DNA from: Spirochaetota bacterium
GTDB taxonomy: Bacteria > Spirochaetota > Spirochaetia > Treponematales > UBA12059
Direction of reading: 5' to 3'
Length of the DNA stretch: 64,000 bases
NCBI GenBank assembly: GCA_018262985.1
Contig: JADFDI010000002.1
Coordinates: 124,001 to 188,000 of the forward strand
Shown here: in pieces, positions 17,694 through 26,055 of the stretch
Layout: each line of letters starts with the position of its first letter
Numbering within the stretch: the stretch's first letter is position 1
Program-made: the position numbers and the translations under genes
The notes under the pieces: generated by a model
Seen by the model: the letters and a program-made list of their open reading frames with translations, nothing else
Database searches by the model: none
What the model was told of the DNA's origin: nothing

Positions 17694-18907
17694 GGCGCGA
17701 ACCTCACTCCGAAGCGCACGTGGGGAATTTCGATCGCCGTGTATCCTTTCACGAAGAACACGTTGCCCGGGTTCGAGGCGGCGACCAGGTAGCCGTTCGG
17801 TCCGAAGTACCAGTGCATGGCCGCCTCCGCCCAGACGACGAGCTTCCGCGAGGTGCCGTACTCGACGCCGATGGCGGGCGAGAGGCCGAAGGGCGCGATG
17901 GGGTCGAGCATGAACAGGCGGAATCCGGGGAAGCTGAAGCGTGCGAAGGCGCCCGTCGAAACGTACGGCCTGAACGCGGCGTCGGCCGGCGCGAGGCGGG
18001 CGCCGAGGCGGAAGCCTGGCTGGACGAGCGGCAGGAACACGAAGATCGAAGGACCGCCCTCCGGGGGCGGGTCGCGGGGCAGCAGGATGCCCGGGGAGTA
18101 GCTTACCAGCTCGATGCCGGCAAAGGCCCGGTCGGAGAAGAAGCGCCGTTCGTAGCGGAGCACCGGGAACTGCCCCATGAGGAGGCCCACGTCGAAAGAC
18201 CAGCGCGGAAGGGCTTCGTCCGGCAGTTCGAGCGTGCTGCCTTCCGTACCGAAGAAGGCGAAGACGCCGCCCGCGGGATACGAGCCCGGCACCGTGGCTC
18301 GCCAGCGGTAGGTGCTCGGCGCATCCGCTACGATCTCGAGCTCGCCGGATTCGGGGACGATGAGGGGTTTGGGCGAGAAGCCGGAAACCTCGCTGCCGGG
18401 CTTTCCCTTGAGCGTGAAGGCGGTGTAGCGCACCCGCGAGACGGCGGCGGGCAGGGCGGCGACCACTTCGTCCCAGAAGAAACCGGAAAGGTCGCGCTCC
18501 GTGGGCTCGGGAGCCTCGTAGGCGCCCTCGGCGAGGACGTCGCGGGAGAGGGCGTCGAGGTAGCGCCATTCGACCCGCCTGGATCCGGAAGCGCCGGCGG
18601 CCGCGATCTCGAGCACCAGCGCGCAATCCTGCCTGTTGGCTTCGTCGAAGTAGGCGCTCTCGTCGCGGGCGCGGAGCACGCCGGAGACGCCCGGCTCGCG
18701 GGCGAGCGCGAGCGCGAGGCCGCGCAGCCAGCTTTCGCGGTCGGCCGTTCCGCGCGCGAGCGCGACGAGGACGCGGACCTGGCGCGTGGGCGTCGAAACC
18801 GGATCGGCGGAAGGAGCGCCGGCTCCACCGGAGACCGGGTCCTGCGCGACGAGCGTAGCGCAGCCGAGCGCGGCGAGAAGGCCGAGCGCGAACGCGTATC
18901 GCCTCAT
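17690..18907 (-). CDS. Exported protein with N-terminal alpha/beta domain and putative outer-membrane beta-barrel, paralogue 2
   Basis: A 405-residue exported protein (signal MRRYAFALGLLAALGCATLVAQ). The first ~150 mature residues form an alpha/beta-looking domain (QVRVLVALARGTADRESWLRGL; QDCALVLEIAAAG), then a short beta-rich linker, then about 190 residues of alternating hydrophobic/aromatic strands with Gly turns (WSFDVGLLMGQFPVLRYERRFF; FGLSPAIGVEYG), ending in VRFGVRFAP. This is the pattern of a small outer-membrane barrel. The gene at 19935-21185 has the same domain order. ATG 18907 is chosen because it opens a clean signal peptide and sits at the stop of the preceding gene; in-frame codons further upstream would overlap that gene. 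Confidence 0.68.
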   Translation of the reverse strand: MRRYAFALGLLAALGCATLVAQDPVSGGAGAPSADPVSTPTRQVRVLVALARGTADRESWLRGLALALAREPGVSGVLRARDESAYFDEANRQDCALVLEIAAAGASGSRRVEWRYLDALSRDVLAEGAYEAPEPTERDLSGFFWDEVVAALPAAVSRVRYTAFTLKGKPGSEVSGFSPKPLIVPESGELEIVADAPSTYRWRATVPGSYPAGGVFAFFGTEGSTLELPDEALPRWSFDVGLLMGQFPVLRYERRFFSDRAFAGIELVSYSPGILLPRDPPPEGGPSIFVFLPLVQPGFRLGARLAPADAAFRPYVSTGAFARFSFPGFRLFMLDPIAPFGLSPAIGVEYGTSRKLVVWAEAAMHWYFGPNGYLVAASNPGNVFFVKGYTAIEIPHVRFGVRFAP

Positions 18908-19947
18908 TCGGACCACCAAGTGTCGAGCAGGTAGAGGCGGCCGTGCCAACGGTCGAAGACGTACCAGTGCTTCCCGTCGGGGTCGAAGAAGAAGCTCAGG
19001 TCCTCGGTATCCTCGAGTACGTACGAATCGAGCGGGTCGGCGGATGCATCGAGTGACAGCCGTTGCAGGGATTTATTGTAACTGGCGTCCTCCGCGAGCA
19101 TGACGAGACCATCGGCGGTAAGCCAACAGGCGCGGTTGTCCTTCGGCGGTGGGTACGACATGACCAAGGGGCCGGAGTCGACGCTCGGGGCGGAAAGCAG
19201 CGCGGCAAGGTTTTCGAAGCGGTAGACTCCAGCGTTCGCGGAGGTCGAATAGTCGATCCGCAAGTTCACGAACAGCGCGGTGCCCGTCGGGGTCGACAAT
19301 TGCTCGATGTCGAGGACAGCCCCGGGCTCGCCGGTCGACGCGAACAGGACGCTGCTTGGCGTGGATGGCATCGCATAGCCCGCCAGCGCGCTGGCTTCGA
19401 ATAGGTTCAGCAGCGTCGGTTCCGGCCGAAGCACCCGGTACCAAGCGCCGTCGAAGGAGCCGAAGCCGCCGAGCGGTTCATATATGTCCGGATCGGGTGG
19501 CGTGCCGGGAAAAAACCGGACCGTGCAGCCCACCGTCGTGGCTTTGAGTCCGGTGTCGATCCTCGTCTGCCCGACGATGACGGCGCCGTCGGCGTCCTGG
19601 AACATGATCTCGCTCAGCCCCCCGCCGAACCAGGCGAGGGGTTCCAGGCCCGACCCGTCCAGGACGAAAACCGCGCGGCCGCGGTCGCTTTCGGCGAGCA
19701 CGAAGACCCGTTCCTGCCCCGCCTGGGAAAAGCGCTCGACCATGAGGACGTCGGCCTTGGTGGCGTCGAGATTTTCCGCCATGGCCTCCCGGACATCGAA
19801 ACCCGACCGGACAAGGCCGAGCCATTCGGGACCGTAGGAGACGAACCACCAGTCCACCGTGCAGGTGCCCGCGGAGAGCGCGGCCAGGGCGAGGGCGACG
19901 AGGCGAAGGCGCCGGGCGAAGCCGGACCCGCCTTTCAATACTTCCAT
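18904..19947 (-). CDS. Putative lipoprotein of the cyclase cassette
   Basis: A 347-residue exported protein with no family I can name. The signal region (RRLRLVALALAALSAGTC) ends in AGTC, a relaxed spirochaetal lipobox; Cys32 would carry the lipid. The mature part starts with Trp-rich sequence (VDWWFVSYGPEWLGL) and continues as beta-strand-like repeats with ESDRGRAVFVLDGSGLEPLAWFGG and similar blocks, compatible with a propeller-like fold. The ATG at 19947 overlaps the upstream barrel gene by 13 bp; the stop overlaps the next barrel gene. It looks like the functional partner of its neighbours rather than an independent gene. Confidence 0.7.
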   Translation of the reverse strand: MEVLKGGSGFARRLRLVALALAALSAGTCTVDWWFVSYGPEWLGLVRSGFDVREAMAENLDATKADVLMVERFSQAGQERVFVLAESDRGRAVFVLDGSGLEPLAWFGGGLSEIMFQDADGAVIVGQTRIDTGLKATTVGCTVRFFPGTPPDPDIYEPLGGFGSFDGAWYRVLRPEPTLLNLFEASALAGYAMPSTPSSVLFASTGEPGAVLDIEQLSTPTGTALFVNLRIDYSTSANAGVYRFENLAALLSAPSVDSGPLVMSYPPPKDNRACWLTADGLVMLAEDASYNKSLQRLSLDASADPLDSYVLEDTEDLSFFFDPDGKHWYVFDRWHGRLYLLDTWWSE

Positions 19948-21185
19948 GCGACGCTCCCGAGGAGGAGGGGACCGTCCCGGTCCATCCATCCCTGACTGAC
20001 GACGCCCGAGGCCAGGCCGAACGAGTAGGGAATCCGTGTCTCGATGCCGAAGGCGTAGGAACCCGTATGGTATTCGAGGAGCAGCGAAAAGGCGTCGAAG
20101 GCGAGATCGAAGTAGGGCTTTCCGTCAGCTACGAAGGTGAGCATGGACGCGAGCCCGGTGGCCGCTCCGAGCCGGAAGGACCAGCCGGGTGGGGTGAGGT
20201 AGAGGCCCGCTCCCGCGCGGACTTCCCAGATCCATGGGGCTCCGCCGAGGCCGTAGCTCGCGAGCGTGAAGAGCGCGTTGTCGAGCCTGAAGAACGCGAA
20301 GTCGGGTATGAGGGCGGGGCGGTATTCGAAACCGAGGCCGAAAAGCCGGCCCCGTCCGGCACTGAGGACGAGCGAGCCGCGGCTGCGCGGCACCAGGCGG
20401 GGCAGGGCGACGCCCTTCCCGTCGTCACGGGGGCGCACCGTCAGGTGCGCAGGGTAGGAACCTTCCCGTTCGACGGTGAAGTCGGCGCGCTCGCCGACGC
20501 GGAGGGGCAGGTAGGGCGCGACGAGTAGGCCTCCCTCGATGACGCCGAGCGGGAGCGAGGCACCCGCGCTTCCGCCGCCCAGCGAGACGCTCGCGCCTTC
20601 GTCCTTCGAGCGGAACGTCAGCGGCTCGGACAGGCGGGGCGGCGGCAGTCCGGCTTCGAGCGCGCGCGCCAGCTCGGCGGCGCCGGAGGCGGCCGAGTCC
20701 TCGATCAACTTGAGCGCGGAAAGGCCCGCGTAGGCCGACCAAGCGTCGCCGCCGAGCATGGCTCCGTCGCGGGCGTCGTAGACGGCGATGCGCCAGGCGA
20801 CCCGGTTTCCTTCGAGGCGCGCGTCCACGAGCGCCACGACGAAGCACCCGGCTTCGCGGGCGAAGAGCGCGGCGCGCGTAGGCTCGTGGCTCCCCCCTTC
20901 GATGCCGGCGGGCGCGGCGGCGAGGGTCGAGGCGATGCCGCGCGCGGAAAGTTCCGCGACGAAGGCGGTGGACAGGGAGGACAGGAAGTTCCCCGCGTCC
21001 CCCTCGCGCGCGAGCGCGGGCGCCACCAGCACGGTCTCGTCGAGCTTGCCCGCGGCGCGGAGGACGGGCGCGGTTTCGCCCGGGACCTCCCCGGCGGACG
21101 CGTCCTGCCCGTGGATCCGCGAGAATGCCGCGAGCGACAGGAGGAGCGACGCGAGCGCGAAGCGGCGCGGCCGGAACGGTTTCAT
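19935..21185 (-). CDS. Exported protein with N-terminal alpha/beta domain and putative outer-membrane beta-barrel, paralogue 1
   Basis: A 416-residue exported protein: signal peptide (RRFALASLLLSLAAFSRIHGQ), an N-terminal alpha/beta domain of about 150 residues (ETVLVAPALAREGDAGNFLSS; GCFVVALVDARLEGNRVAWRI) that recalls CsgG/LpoB- or TolB-N-like folds, a beta-rich linker, then a C-terminal region of amphipathic strands (LFGLGFEYRPALIPDFAFFRL; DAFSLLLEYHTGSYAFGIET) ending with WKY, the aromatic terminus common in outer-membrane barrels. The start at 21185 overlaps the cyclase stop (ATGA). Paralogous in layout to 17690-18907. Function unknown; the fold comparison is by eye only. Confidence 0.7.
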   Translation of the reverse strand: MKPFRPRRFALASLLLSLAAFSRIHGQDASAGEVPGETAPVLRAAGKLDETVLVAPALAREGDAGNFLSSLSTAFVAELSARGIASTLAAAPAGIEGGSHEPTRAALFAREAGCFVVALVDARLEGNRVAWRIAVYDARDGAMLGGDAWSAYAGLSALKLIEDSAASGAAELARALEAGLPPPRLSEPLTFRSKDEGASVSLGGGSAGASLPLGVIEGGLLVAPYLPLRVGERADFTVEREGSYPAHLTVRPRDDGKGVALPRLVPRSRGSLVLSAGRGRLFGLGFEYRPALIPDFAFFRLDNALFTLASYGLGGAPWIWEVRAGAGLYLTPPGWSFRLGAATGLASMLTFVADGKPYFDLAFDAFSLLLEYHTGSYAFGIETRIPYSFGLASGVVSQGWMDRDGPLLLGSVAWKY

Positions 21186-22843
21186 TTGTGGGTGAGGACC
21201 TCGACCCCGTCCCAGTCAGGCGGCGGCGGATTCCGGGCGTAGCCCTCGGCGCGCCGGAGCAGTTCCGCGGCGGGGAAGTCGTCCGGGCCGAGCAGTCGGA
21301 CCGCCTCCCGGAAGCCGTCCGCCGCTTCCCGGAAGCGCATCGACCAATAGTGGTCGCAGGCTTCGGCGTGCGCCTTCCAGCCTTCCTCCTCCAGCTCGTC
21401 CAGCTCCTTGCGGACCGTGTAGATCCGCACGCCCTGCTTCTTGCCCTTGACGGCCACCTTGTCGAGCAGGCGGCAGGGCAGGAGGTCCTTGACCTTGTAG
21501 TGGACCGATTCGGAGATGAGTAGCGGTTGCTTGTATTCCTTGGTCTGGCCCTCGAGCCGGCTCGCGAGGTTGACGTTGTCGCCGATGACCGTGTAGTTCA
21601 TCTTCTTGTCGCAGCCGATGTTGCCGACGGTCACGACGCCGTACGCTATGCCGACGCCGATATGGAATTCCGGCTGGCCGTCCCGTCGCTGCAGCTCGTT
21701 GAAGCGGTCGAGGGCCTCGGTCATCTCGAGGCCGGCGAGGACCGACTGGTAGGCGTCGTCGTCCCGCTTCACCGGCGCGCCCCAGAAGGCCATGATCGCG
21801 TCGCCTATGTACTTGTCGACGATGCCGTTCCGCGCGGCGATCACGTCGACCATGATCTCGAAATAGCGGTTGAGCGAGGTGACGAGGTCGTAGGGGGCCA
21901 TGGCCTCGCTGATGGACGTGAAGCCGCGGATGTCCGAGAAGAGAATCGCGACCACGCGGTCGTCGCCAACCAGCGCCTCTTCCGGGTTCGCGAAGACCTG
22001 GTCGATGACCTCCTTCGGCACGTAGAGCTGGAAGAGGTTGCGGATCTTCGTTTCCTTCTTCTGGGCCAGGACCGCCTCGAAGGCGTAGCGCTTGATGCGC
22101 CCGTAGGCCTGGTCGAGCGCGCCGAGCATCAGGTTGAAGGTGTGGGAAAGATGGCCGATCTCGTCGTCGTACGCCACGACCACCCGGCCAGAGAGCTCGT
22201 TCGACGCGATGATGCGCTTCATGGCGCCCACCACCGACTCGAGCGGCTTGACGAGGTAGCCTACGAAAAGAAGGAGGAGGAGCGCGGCGACGACCACGCT
22301 GCCGGCCAGGATGATCACCGACTGGCGGGCGATCGCGTTGACGTCCGAATAGAACGCGTCGCGCCGTTCGCTGGCTACGACGAACCATCCGAAGGGACCG
22401 AAGGGAAAGCCGGCGCCGACCCGCTCGGCGCCCTCCAGCGTGAAGTCGGTGAAGGATCGCTTCCCGGCTTCCGCGAGGGCGGCCAAGGCGCGCCGCTCGG
22501 CCTCGGACGGCAGGACGGGGCCGCTCCTCATGACGGGCGTCCCGGAGCGGTCGACGGCGAACACGAGCTCGGTCTCCGAGCGGACCACCGAGGTCGCGAA
22601 GGACTCGACCGCCGCCTTCGCGGCGTCCACCATCTCGGGCCGCGACGCGGCGTCGTTCTCGACGAGCAGGTTCCACTGGCTTTCGGCGTACTTCTCGATC
22701 TCGTAGGCCTTGAAGCCGAGGAAGTCCGTCGCGAGGCGGGTGACGGCGCTCGAGGCGGAGAAGAAGCTCGAGGCGCCGCCGATCAGGATGGCGGCGACGA
22801 GGATCGGGAGGACGACGAGGAGTATCTTGAGGCGTATGCTCAT
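21182..22843 (-). CDS. Membrane-bound class III adenylate/guanylate cyclase with HAMP domain
   Basis: A 553-residue receptor cyclase. Transmembrane helix 1 is at residues 7-29, an extracytoplasmic sensor of about 140 residues follows, helix 2 is at about 174-198, then a HAMP linker. The cyclase domain (about 295-465) has FSDIRGFTSISEAM and DKYIGDAIMAFWGAP, giving both metal-binding Asp residues, and YTVIGDNVNLASRLE near the end. The final ~85 residues are helical and TPR-like. It makes cAMP (or cGMP) in response to an external signal. It is the first gene of a five-gene minus-strand unit, overlapping the following barrel gene, so sensor and envelope proteins are probably co-produced. No cyclic-nucleotide receptor is in the window. 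Confidence 0.9.
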   Translation of the reverse strand: MSIRLKILLVVLPILVAAILIGGASSFFSASSAVTRLATDFLGFKAYEIEKYAESQWNLLVENDAASRPEMVDAAKAAVESFATSVVRSETELVFAVDRSGTPVMRSGPVLPSEAERRALAALAEAGKRSFTDFTLEGAERVGAGFPFGPFGWFVVASERRDAFYSDVNAIARQSVIILAGSVVVAALLLLLFVGYLVKPLESVVGAMKRIIASNELSGRVVVAYDDEIGHLSHTFNLMLGALDQAYGRIKRYAFEAVLAQKKETKIRNLFQLYVPKEVIDQVFANPEEALVGDDRVVAILFSDIRGFTSISEAMAPYDLVTSLNRYFEIMVDVIAARNGIVDKYIGDAIMAFWGAPVKRDDDAYQSVLAGLEMTEALDRFNELQRRDGQPEFHIGVGIAYGVVTVGNIGCDKKMNYTVIGDNVNLASRLEGQTKEYKQPLLISESVHYKVKDLLPCRLLDKVAVKGKKQGVRIYTVRKELDELEEEGWKAHAEACDHYWSMRFREAADGFREAVRLLGPDDFPAAELLRRAEGYARNPPPPDWDGVEVLTHK

Positions 22844-22852
22844 TGACCGCTA

Positions 22853-22881
22853 GTGTAGTGCAGTCGGAGGCCATCCTCAAG
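22853..22881 (-). promoter_or_regulatory. Promoter of the cyclase cassette, predicted leaderless
   Basis: On the minus strand TTGAGG (22876-22881) and TACACT (22853-22858) with a 17-bp spacer. The ATG at 22843 begins only 9 bases after the -10 box, so the mRNA is expected to start within about three bases of the start codon; no ribosome site fits in between. Confidence 0.6.
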
Positions 22882-22914
22882 CTCGCGCTGGGCTGGCGGC
22901 GAGCCGGCTGGACG

Positions 22915-22944
22915 AAAAGGGCCGCCCGCGCGAGCGGACGGCCC
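22915..22944 (-). terminator. Terminator of hflKC
   Basis: Minus-strand hairpin: 11-bp stem (22934-22944 with 22919-22929, one G-U pair) with a 4-nt loop, followed by TTTT (22918-22915). It lies just past the hflC stop. Confidence 0.75.
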
Positions 22945-22962
22945 CGGGGGACGGAGCGGACC

Positions 22963-23943
22963 CTAGCGGCCCGACGGCCCGTACAGGAACTGGAAGTAGT
23001 CGAGCTCGGTCGACATGGTCTTCGAGAAGCTCGGCATGGTCTGCTTGTACGACTCGAGGGCGCGCCAGAACGAGTAGAAGCCCGGGTCGCGGCCGTAGCT
23101 CCGCGCGTAGATGGCGCTGGCCTGCGCGTCCGCCGCGCCCTTCAAGGTCTCGGCCTTCTCGTAGGCGGCCGACAGGATGGTGCGCTGCTCGTTCTCGAGC
23201 TTGCCGAGCCACTCCGCCTTCTTGCCCTCGCCGAGGCTCCGGAACGCCTGCGCGATCTGGTTGCGCTCCTTGATCATGCGGCTGTAGACGCTCTCGGTCA
23301 GCTCCTCCGAATACTTGATCTGGCGCGGCACTACGTCGATCACCTCGATGCCGTACTCGGGCACGAGGCGCGCGACTTCGACGAGCATCTCGTTCGAGAG
23401 CTTCTCGCGGCCTTTCGAGATAAGCTCGAAGCTCGACTCGGTCTGCGTGAGCTGCCTGAGGCTGTCGGAGTCGGCCGCGTCCCCGGTCTCGAAGGTTTCG
23501 ACGTTCGTCGATTCCATGATCACGTTGGAGTTGCGGACCGCCTCGCGGAGGAAGTTCTGGCTGATGATGGTCCGGACCGCGCTGTCGATGACGTCGTCGA
23601 GGCGGCCGTAGGCGTCGTTGAGCGTGCTGACCGACTCGTAGAACTTGACCGGGTCGGCTATTCGCCAGCGGGCGGTCATGTCCACGAAGATGAACTGGTT
23701 CTCCTTGGTCGGGATGCGCTGCGGCTCCCCGTCCCAGGGCAGGATCTTCTTCGTGTAGACGACGACGTTGTCGAGGAAGGGGCTCTTGAACTTGAGGCCC
23801 GCCTCGGTGTGGGTGGCGACGATCTGGCCGAGCCGGACCACGACCGCCTGCTGCCCCTCGTAGAGCACGAAGAAGGGACCGATGACGAGGAACACGACGA
23901 GCAGCACGGCGATGGCCACGAGCGCGATGATGAGCTTCTTCAT
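22963..23943 (-). CDS. hflC: HflC, SPFH/prohibitin-family membrane protease modulator
   Basis: A 326-residue band-7 protein: one N-terminal transmembrane helix (residues 3-26, LIIALVAIAVLLVVFLVIGPFFV), then an SPFH domain beginning EGQQAVVVRLGQI and a long helical C-terminal region with EVIDVVPRQIKYSEELTESVYSRM and ERNQIAQAFRSLGEGKKAEW. With HflK it forms the large periplasmic cage around FtsH and moderates degradation of membrane proteins. Its start overlaps the hflK stop (ATGA). The region after the SPFH domain includes an Asp/Ser/Glu-rich insertion near residue 150. A terminator follows at 22915-22944. Confidence 0.93.
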   Translation of the reverse strand: MKKLIIALVAIAVLLVVFLVIGPFFVLYEGQQAVVVRLGQIVATHTEAGLKFKSPFLDNVVVYTKKILPWDGEPQRIPTKENQFIFVDMTARWRIADPVKFYESVSTLNDAYGRLDDVIDSAVRTIISQNFLREAVRNSNVIMESTNVETFETGDAADSDSLRQLTQTESSFELISKGREKLSNEMLVEVARLVPEYGIEVIDVVPRQIKYSEELTESVYSRMIKERNQIAQAFRSLGEGKKAEWLGKLENEQRTILSAAYEKAETLKGAADAQASAIYARSYGRDPGFYSFWRALESYKQTMPSFSKTMSTELDYFQFLYGPSGR

Positions 23944-24911
23944 CGGGTGCCTCCGGTCGTGCCGAGGTTCTTGATCGGCAGGAAGCTGCCGAGCTCGCTG
24001 TCGATGAGGTCGACGTCGGAATCGGGCCCGAAGACCTGCTCCATCATCTCGTAGTAGAGCCGCTCGCGGGTGACCGCGGGCGCCTTGACGTACTCGGCCA
24101 GCACGGCGTCGAAGCGAGCGACGTCTCCGCGCGCCTTGTTGACGCGCTCGGTCGCGTAGCCCTGCGCCACCTGGATGATCCGGTCGGCCTCGCCGCGGGC
24201 CCGCGGAATCTCGGTGTTGTAGGCTTCCTTGCCCTCGTTGATCAGGCGGTTCATGTCCTGGATGGCCTTGTTGACGTCTTCGAAGGCGGCCTGCACGCCG
24301 GCTGGCGGCACGATGTTCTGGAGCTTCACCGCGATGACCTTGATGCCCATGCCGTAGCGGGCGAAGGTCTCGTTCATGAGCGCGAGGCCCTGGAACTCGA
24401 TGTTGAGCCGCTCGGAGCCGATGACGTCGAGGATGGTGCGGTCGCCGACCAGCTTGTTGATGACCGACTGCGAGATGTCGCGGATGGTCCGGTGGCGCTC
24501 CTCGACGTTGAACTGCCAGGCGCGCGCGTCCTCGATGCGGTACTGGATGATCCATTCGACGTCGACGATGTTGAGGTCGCCGGTCAGCATCGTGGATTCC
24601 TCGGGGAACGTGGCGGACGAGTAGGTGGTCTGCGCGCCGGACTGCTCGGTCCGGAACCCGAACTGCTCGGTCTGGACGACCTTGGTCTTGATGTTGTAGT
24701 TGCGCTGGATGCCGAAGGGCGCCTTCCAGTGCAGCCCCGGTTCCGCGATCCGGGTGAATTTGCCGAGGGTCGTGACGACCGCCTGCTCGGTCTGGTCCAC
24801 CACGAAGACGCTGGTTCCGAGGAACCCGAGCGCCGCGAGGGCTACCAGCACGAGGACGATGGTCCCGGCCTTGATCGGCAAGCGCGGCGGCGTGACGTTG
24901 CGTTCCGCCAT
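23940..24911 (-). CDS. hflK: HflK, SPFH/prohibitin-family membrane protease modulator
   Basis: A 323-residue band-7 protein with a short cytoplasmic start, a transmembrane helix at about residues 17-36 (TIVLVLVALAALGFLGTSVFV) and the SPFH domain from VVDQTEQAVVTTLGKF. NKARGDVARFDAVLAEY and VTRERLYYEMMEQVF are typical HflK C-terminal helices. The Gly-rich cytoplasmic extension seen in proteobacterial HflK is missing, as in other compact forms. AAAGGAGG lies 5 bases before ATG 24911. First of two coupled genes with hflC. Confidence 0.93.
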   Translation of the reverse strand: MAERNVTPPRLPIKAGTIVLVLVALAALGFLGTSVFVVDQTEQAVVTTLGKFTRIAEPGLHWKAPFGIQRNYNIKTKVVQTEQFGFRTEQSGAQTTYSSATFPEESTMLTGDLNIVDVEWIIQYRIEDARAWQFNVEERHRTIRDISQSVINKLVGDRTILDVIGSERLNIEFQGLALMNETFARYGMGIKVIAVKLQNIVPPAGVQAAFEDVNKAIQDMNRLINEGKEAYNTEIPRARGEADRIIQVAQGYATERVNKARGDVARFDAVLAEYVKAPAVTRERLYYEMMEQVFGPDSDVDLIDSELGSFLPIKNLGTTGGTR

Positions 24912-24942
24912 TCGTGCCTCCTTTCTCGATAGAGCAAGCGCA

Positions 24943-24972
24943 AAGATACGTCCGGCCGGCGCGCTCGATCAA
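24943..24972 (-). promoter_or_regulatory. Promoter of hflKC
   Basis: On the minus strand TTGATC (24967-24972) and TATCTT (24943-24948) with an 18-bp spacer, about 25 nt before the AAAGGAGG ribosome site of hflK. It separates hflKC from the pseudouridine synthase gene upstream. Confidence 0.6.
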
Positions 24973-25007
24973 GCGCACGGGCGGGCGTGCGCGGGAATTC
25001 GGGCGAA

Positions 25008-25964
25008 TCAAAGGAGGAAGGCGGCGAGCGCGGCCTCGCCGAAGCGGGCGACCAGCCTGGCGCGCGCGTCCGCGGGCAGGGGCGCGCGTACGGAGGCGGG
25101 TGCTTCGCAGCCTGAATCCTCGGGGAACTCGAGCTCCCAGGCGTGGAGGACGTATCCGCCGGGGAACGGCTTTCCTCCATATTTCAGGTCGCCGGCGAGC
25201 GGATGGCCCGCGAACGCCGCGTGGGCCCGGATCTGGTGCGTGAAGCCCGTGCCGATGGAAACGCGCGCCAAGGTGAGGCCGCCCGACGAGGCCAGCGGCT
25301 CCGCGAAGGTCTCCGCCGCCAGGCCCGAGTGGTCGGACGGTTCGCGGACGAGCGTGGTACGGCTGCAGGAATCGCGCGTCAGGTAGGCGCTCCAGTCCTC
25401 GCGGCCCTCGATCCGGCCCTCCACGAGGGCCAGGTAGCGCTTCACGATCCGCCCGCCGCGGAGGGCTTCGGAGAAAGCCCGGGCTCCCGCGATGCTGGCC
25501 GATATCGCCACGACGCCCGTCGTGTTCCTGTCGAGTCGGTGGAGCGGGGCGGGGCGGAAGGCCAGCGAGACCTCCGGGAGCGGGCCGACCAAGGCCGCCG
25601 CGAGTTCGTCGAGCCCTCCGGCGCCATGGCTGAGCATGCCCCGCGGCTTCGAGACGAAGACCAGGTCACGGGTCCTGGCCAGCACGGGGGGGAGCTCCGT
25701 AGCGTGCGCGCCGGCTGCCGCATCGCCGTCGGAGGCGGCGCGCACGCTCCCGGCGAAGCGTCCGGAGACGCGGATCTCGTCGCCCGGAACGAGGCGCGCG
25801 TCGTTCCGGGCGCGCCGGCCGTTGAGCCGTATGTCGCCCGTGCGGAGGCCGCGGAACACCGCGGAAAGCGGCACCGAGCCGAGCAAGACCCGGGCGACGC
25901 GGTCGAGCCGCTTGCCTCCGTCATCCGGACCGGCGACGAGGATGATGGGATCGCGTTTCTCCAT
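25008..25964 (-). CDS. RluA-family pseudouridine synthase
   Basis: A 318-residue RNA pseudouridine synthase. Residues about 12-75 form an S4-like RNA-binding domain (KRLDRVARVLLG; DIRLNGRRA), followed by the RluA catalytic domain with HRLDRNTTGVVAIS, whose Asp is the catalytic residue, and the later RYLALVEGRI, TGFTHQIRAHAA and HPLAGDLKYGG blocks. It isomerises uridine in rRNA or tRNA; which one cannot be told. ATG 25964 is used; an in-frame GTG at 25970 is almost exactly at the predicted transcription start and may be the true, leaderless start. Divergent from the gene at 26056. Confidence 0.9.
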   Translation of the reverse strand: MEKRDPIILVAGPDDGGKRLDRVARVLLGSVPLSAVFRGLRTGDIRLNGRRARNDARLVPGDEIRVSGRFAGSVRAASDGDAAAGAHATELPPVLARTRDLVFVSKPRGMLSHGAGGLDELAAALVGPLPEVSLAFRPAPLHRLDRNTTGVVAISASIAGARAFSEALRGGRIVKRYLALVEGRIEGREDWSAYLTRDSCSRTTLVREPSDHSGLAAETFAEPLASSGGLTLARVSIGTGFTHQIRAHAAFAGHPLAGDLKYGGKPFPGGYVLHAWELEFPEDSGCEAPASVRAPLPADARARLVARFGEAALAAFLL

Positions 25965-25975
25965 AAGCACTTATC

Positions 25976-26005
25976 AAGCTATGACGAGGCGGGGGAGGAG
26001 GTCAA
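25976..26005 (-). promoter_or_regulatory. Promoter of the pseudouridine synthase gene, short-leader or leaderless
   Basis: On the minus strand TTGACC (26000-26005) and TAGCTT (25976-25981), spacer 18 bp. Predicted transcription start near 25969, within a base of the GTG at 25970 and 5 bases before the ATG at 25964. Confidence 0.45.
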
Positions 26006-26020
26006 GCGCGCCGGCGCATC

Positions 26021-26049
26021 TTGACAATCGACGCCTCCTGCGGGAAAGT
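26021..26049 (+). promoter_or_regulatory. Promoter of the divergent-PAP2 gene, predicted leaderless
   Basis: A perfect -35 TTGACA (26021-26026) with a weak -10 GAAAGT (26044-26049) after 17 bp. The ATG at 26056 lies 7 bases past the -10, at the expected transcription start; no ribosome site precedes it. Confidence 0.45.
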
Positions 26050-26055
26050 ACCGCG

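Noticed and set aside
17720-18934. 404-codon plus-strand open frame opposite the second barrel gene
   Set aside because: Glu/Arg/Gly-rich antisense frame without motifs; the minus-strand frame has a signal peptide and coupled starts.
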